Source: DUQU01 sp964481475 (GTDB lineage: Bacteria > Bacillota_I > Bacilli_A > Acholeplasmatales > UBA5453). From it: a stretch of DNA of 6,475 nucleotides. The stretch is taken from NCBI GenBank assembly GCA_964481475.1, contig CAYZTG010000034.1, forward strand, positions 1 to 6,475. The letters are read 5' to 3'. The translations under genes and the position numbers were made by a program. Of the stretch, positions 5,472 through 6,475 are shown piece after piece. Every line of letters starts with the position of its first letter. Positions within the stretch are counted from its first letter, which is position 1. The notes beneath the pieces were generated by a model, which saw only the letters and a list, made by a program, of their open reading frames with translations, was not told where the DNA came from and ran no database searches.

Positions 5472-5485
5472 AAAAATATTTTCAA
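5457..5485 (-). promoter_or_regulatory. Promoter of tRNA-Trp (extended -10)
   Basis: TTGAAA (5480-5485, four to five of six) and TATAGT (5457-5462, five of six) are separated by 17 bases on the minus strand, with TG in the extended -10 position. The expected start, near 5450, lies about 13 bases before the tRNA 5' end. The same promoter may serve the HD-type and Ig-like genes by readthrough. Confidence 0.75.
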
Positions 5486-5499
5486 TCTAAAAAAATTGT

Positions 5500-6300
5500 T
5501 TATTCTTCCGGCTTATGGACTTCCTTTTTTCTTTCAACAACCACGGCTTCAGGAATAGCCTCATTAACTTTAGCTCGTTTTCTAGCTTTAAGTGTTTTTC
5601 TAAAATAAACAAAATAAACCAAAACACCAACTATTAATAAATAACTAAGCATTCCCACCCAATTAATCCAACGATACTTTCTTAAGTTAGACATTTTTTC
5701 TGCTTTTAAAATATTATTTCCATCTAATCCTTCATCACTATCCAAAATAGTGATCAAATCATAATCTTCAGCGCTTATTAACTTCTCGTCTTCATACTTT
5801 CCAATAAGATTATCCTTATCATAACTTAACTCAATACTCACAATATCTTCAAACGCTTTATCTTCATTCAAAAAGTAATTTAAATTAATAATTTGCATGA
5901 ACCACTTTTCTTTTTTACTTAAGGCAATTAGTTGAAAATCCTTTTCAATTGGCTCTTCACCACTAGTAGTTATCTTCAAATTAATTGTATTAACATCTTT
6001 TTCTAGGTTTTTATCTCCTAAAAAGAAAATAATAAAATTCTCGTTTTGTTTATTTTTAGGTTGATAAACAGCCCCATTAATAACTTTAATAAAATAATCA
6101 TCTTCAGAAACTTCATAAATAAAATCATCACGGTAGTAATTAAAGACTTGTTTTAAAGCATCATAATTGTCTTCTAAATAACCTTCATCACCATAATCAC
6201 TATAAGCCTTATTTCTTGAAACACTATTAAGTGTCGTTAATAAATTCATTCCTAAAAATATTACTGCAATTGAAAATATAATTTTTCCAAATGTTCTCAT
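5500..6300 (-). CDS. Two-TM envelope protein of unknown function
   Basis: A 266-residue protein I do not recognise. From the chosen start, an uncleaved signal anchor spans about residues 6-25 (IIFSIAVIFLGMNLL), an extracytoplasmic domain about 26-210, and a second TM helix about 211-233. A cytoplasmic tail of about 33 residues is first strongly basic (FRKTLKARKRAKV) and then mixed-charge. The middle domain is rich in D, E, Y and N, with alternating hydrophobic strands and no catalytic motif or cysteine cluster. The start at 6298-6300 is preferred over the ATG two codons earlier (6304-6306), because GGAG (6309-6312) lies eight bases before the former but only two before the latter. It ends with TAA, and no terminator separates it from the tRNA-Trp promoter. 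A role with the envelope genes downstream is only suggested by position. Confidence 0.75.
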   Translation of the reverse strand: MRTFGKIIFSIAVIFLGMNLLTTLNSVSRNKAYSDYGDEGYLEDNYDALKQVFNYYRDDFIYEVSEDDYFIKVINGAVYQPKNKQNENFIIFFLGDKNLEKDVNTINLKITTSGEEPIEKDFQLIALSKKEKWFMQIINLNYFLNEDKAFEDIVSIELSYDKDNLIGKYEDEKLISAEDYDLITILDSDEGLDGNNILKAEKMSNLRKYRWINWVGMLSYLLIVGVLVYFVYFRKTLKARKRAKVNEAIPEAVVVERKKEVHKPEE

Positions 6301-6308
6301 AAACATCT

Positions 6309-6314
6309 CTCCTT
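6309..6314 (-). promoter_or_regulatory. Ribosome binding site deciding the start of the two-TM protein
   Basis: AAGGAG on the minus strand. It is eight bases from the ATG at 6298-6300 but only two from the ATG at 6304-6306. Normal spacing therefore selects the inner ATG, making the protein two residues shorter than the longest open frame. Confidence 0.75.
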
Positions 6315-6326
6315 ATTATCATAACT

Positions 6327-6355
6327 ATAATAACAAAACTTAACCAATATAACAA
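6327..6355 (-). promoter_or_regulatory. Putative promoter of the two-TM envelope gene
   Basis: TTGTTA (6350-6355, four of six) and TATTAT (6327-6332, five of six) are separated by 17 bases on the minus strand, with TG at the extended -10 position. The leader would be about 20 bases. An 11-bp palindrome, AACTT-A-AAGTT (6354-6364), touches the -35 box. The promoter is divergent from that of tRNA-His. Confidence 0.6.
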
Positions 6356-6384
6356 CTTAAAGTTAGTCTATCATAAAAAAAGAC

Positions 6385-6412
6385 TTTACTTAATAATTTT
6401 TTTTAGTATAAT
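6385..6412 (+). promoter_or_regulatory. Promoter of tRNA-His
   Basis: A perfect TATAAT (6407-6412) has TTTACT (6385-6390, four of six) 16 bases upstream on the plus strand. Transcription would start near 6419, about seven bases before the tRNA. Confidence 0.75.
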
Positions 6413-6425
6413 ATATAAGAGTGAT

Positions 6426-6475
6426 GGCGGTTATGGCGAAGTGGTTAACGCACCGGATTGTGGCTCCGGGATTCG
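6426..6475 (+). tRNA. trnH: tRNA-His, anticodon GUG (5' part, cut by right edge)
   Basis: The first 50 bases of a histidine tRNA. An extra G precedes the acceptor strand (G at 6426, then GCGGTTA), matching the G-1 that histidyl-tRNA synthetase requires. A T at position 8 follows, and the D arm is GCG...CGC. The anticodon stem CCGGA/TCCGG closes the loop TTGTGGC, giving anticodon GUG. The variable loop begins, but the T arm and 3' end lie beyond the window. It is the only gene seen on the plus strand. Confidence 0.96.

Noticed and set aside
5500..6300. Calling the two-TM protein a sensor kinase or chemoreceptor
   Set aside because: The cytoplasmic tail is only about 33 residues and has no kinase, HAMP or methyl-accepting features.
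6304..6306. Upstream ATG as start of the two-TM protein
   Set aside because: The AAGGAG site would be only about two bases away; the ATG at 6298-6300 has normal eight-base spacing.
1..6475. CRISPR array, transposon or defence island beyond the hsdM gene
   Set aside because: No regularly spaced repeats, transposase, reverse transcriptase or integrase motifs were found on either strand.

Overview
This is an AT-rich chromosomal window in which every protein gene lies on the minus strand. It carries three tRNA genes: Leu(UAG) and Trp(CCA) on the minus strand, and His(GUG) on the plus strand, cut by the right edge. Tryptophan is read from TGG, the long frames end in TAA or TAG with no in-frame TGA, and the tRNA-Trp anticodon is CCA. 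The organism therefore uses the standard code, not the Mycoplasma code. Low GC, ltaS-type and type I restriction genes, and a surface protein held by a membrane anchor rather than an LPXTG signal fit a low-GC Bacillota/Mycoplasmatota lineage such as Acholeplasmatales, Izemoplasmatales or Erysipelotrichia relatives. The lineage is inferred, not proven.

Layout from left to right. 1-642: N-terminal 214 codons of hsdM, the type I modification methyltransferase, leaving through the left edge, with its own extended -10 promoter. 643-1004: a non-coding stretch with an inverted repeat, a 17-bp tandem repeat and two rho-independent terminators facing left. 1005-1089: tRNA-Leu with a near-consensus promoter squeezed against the end of the next gene. 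1131-3215: a five-TM lipoteichoic-acid-synthase-like phosphoglycerol transferase with serine at the nucleophile position. 3305-4873: a secreted, membrane-anchored protein with three Ig-like (DUF5011/HYR-type) modules. 4920-5318: a small RelA/SpoT-type HD protein that has lost its metal ligands. 5363-5437: tRNA-Trp, whose promoter overlaps a 28-bp dyad. 5500-6300: a two-TM envelope protein of unknown function. 6301-6425: a divergent promoter region. 6426-6475: the start of tRNA-His.

Working model (inference): the degenerate HD protein, the Ig-like surface protein and the LtaS-like enzyme form a leftward envelope cluster between tRNA-Trp and tRNA-Leu. The HD gene has no convincing promoter of its own and sits 44 bp after tRNA-Trp, so it may depend on readthrough of a modest terminator. 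The LtaS-like gene also has a candidate promoter of its own. The restriction-modification gene is separated from this block by terminators and lies at the 3' side of a tRNA-Leu gene, a common place for island insertion. I see no CRISPR array, transposase or riboswitch.
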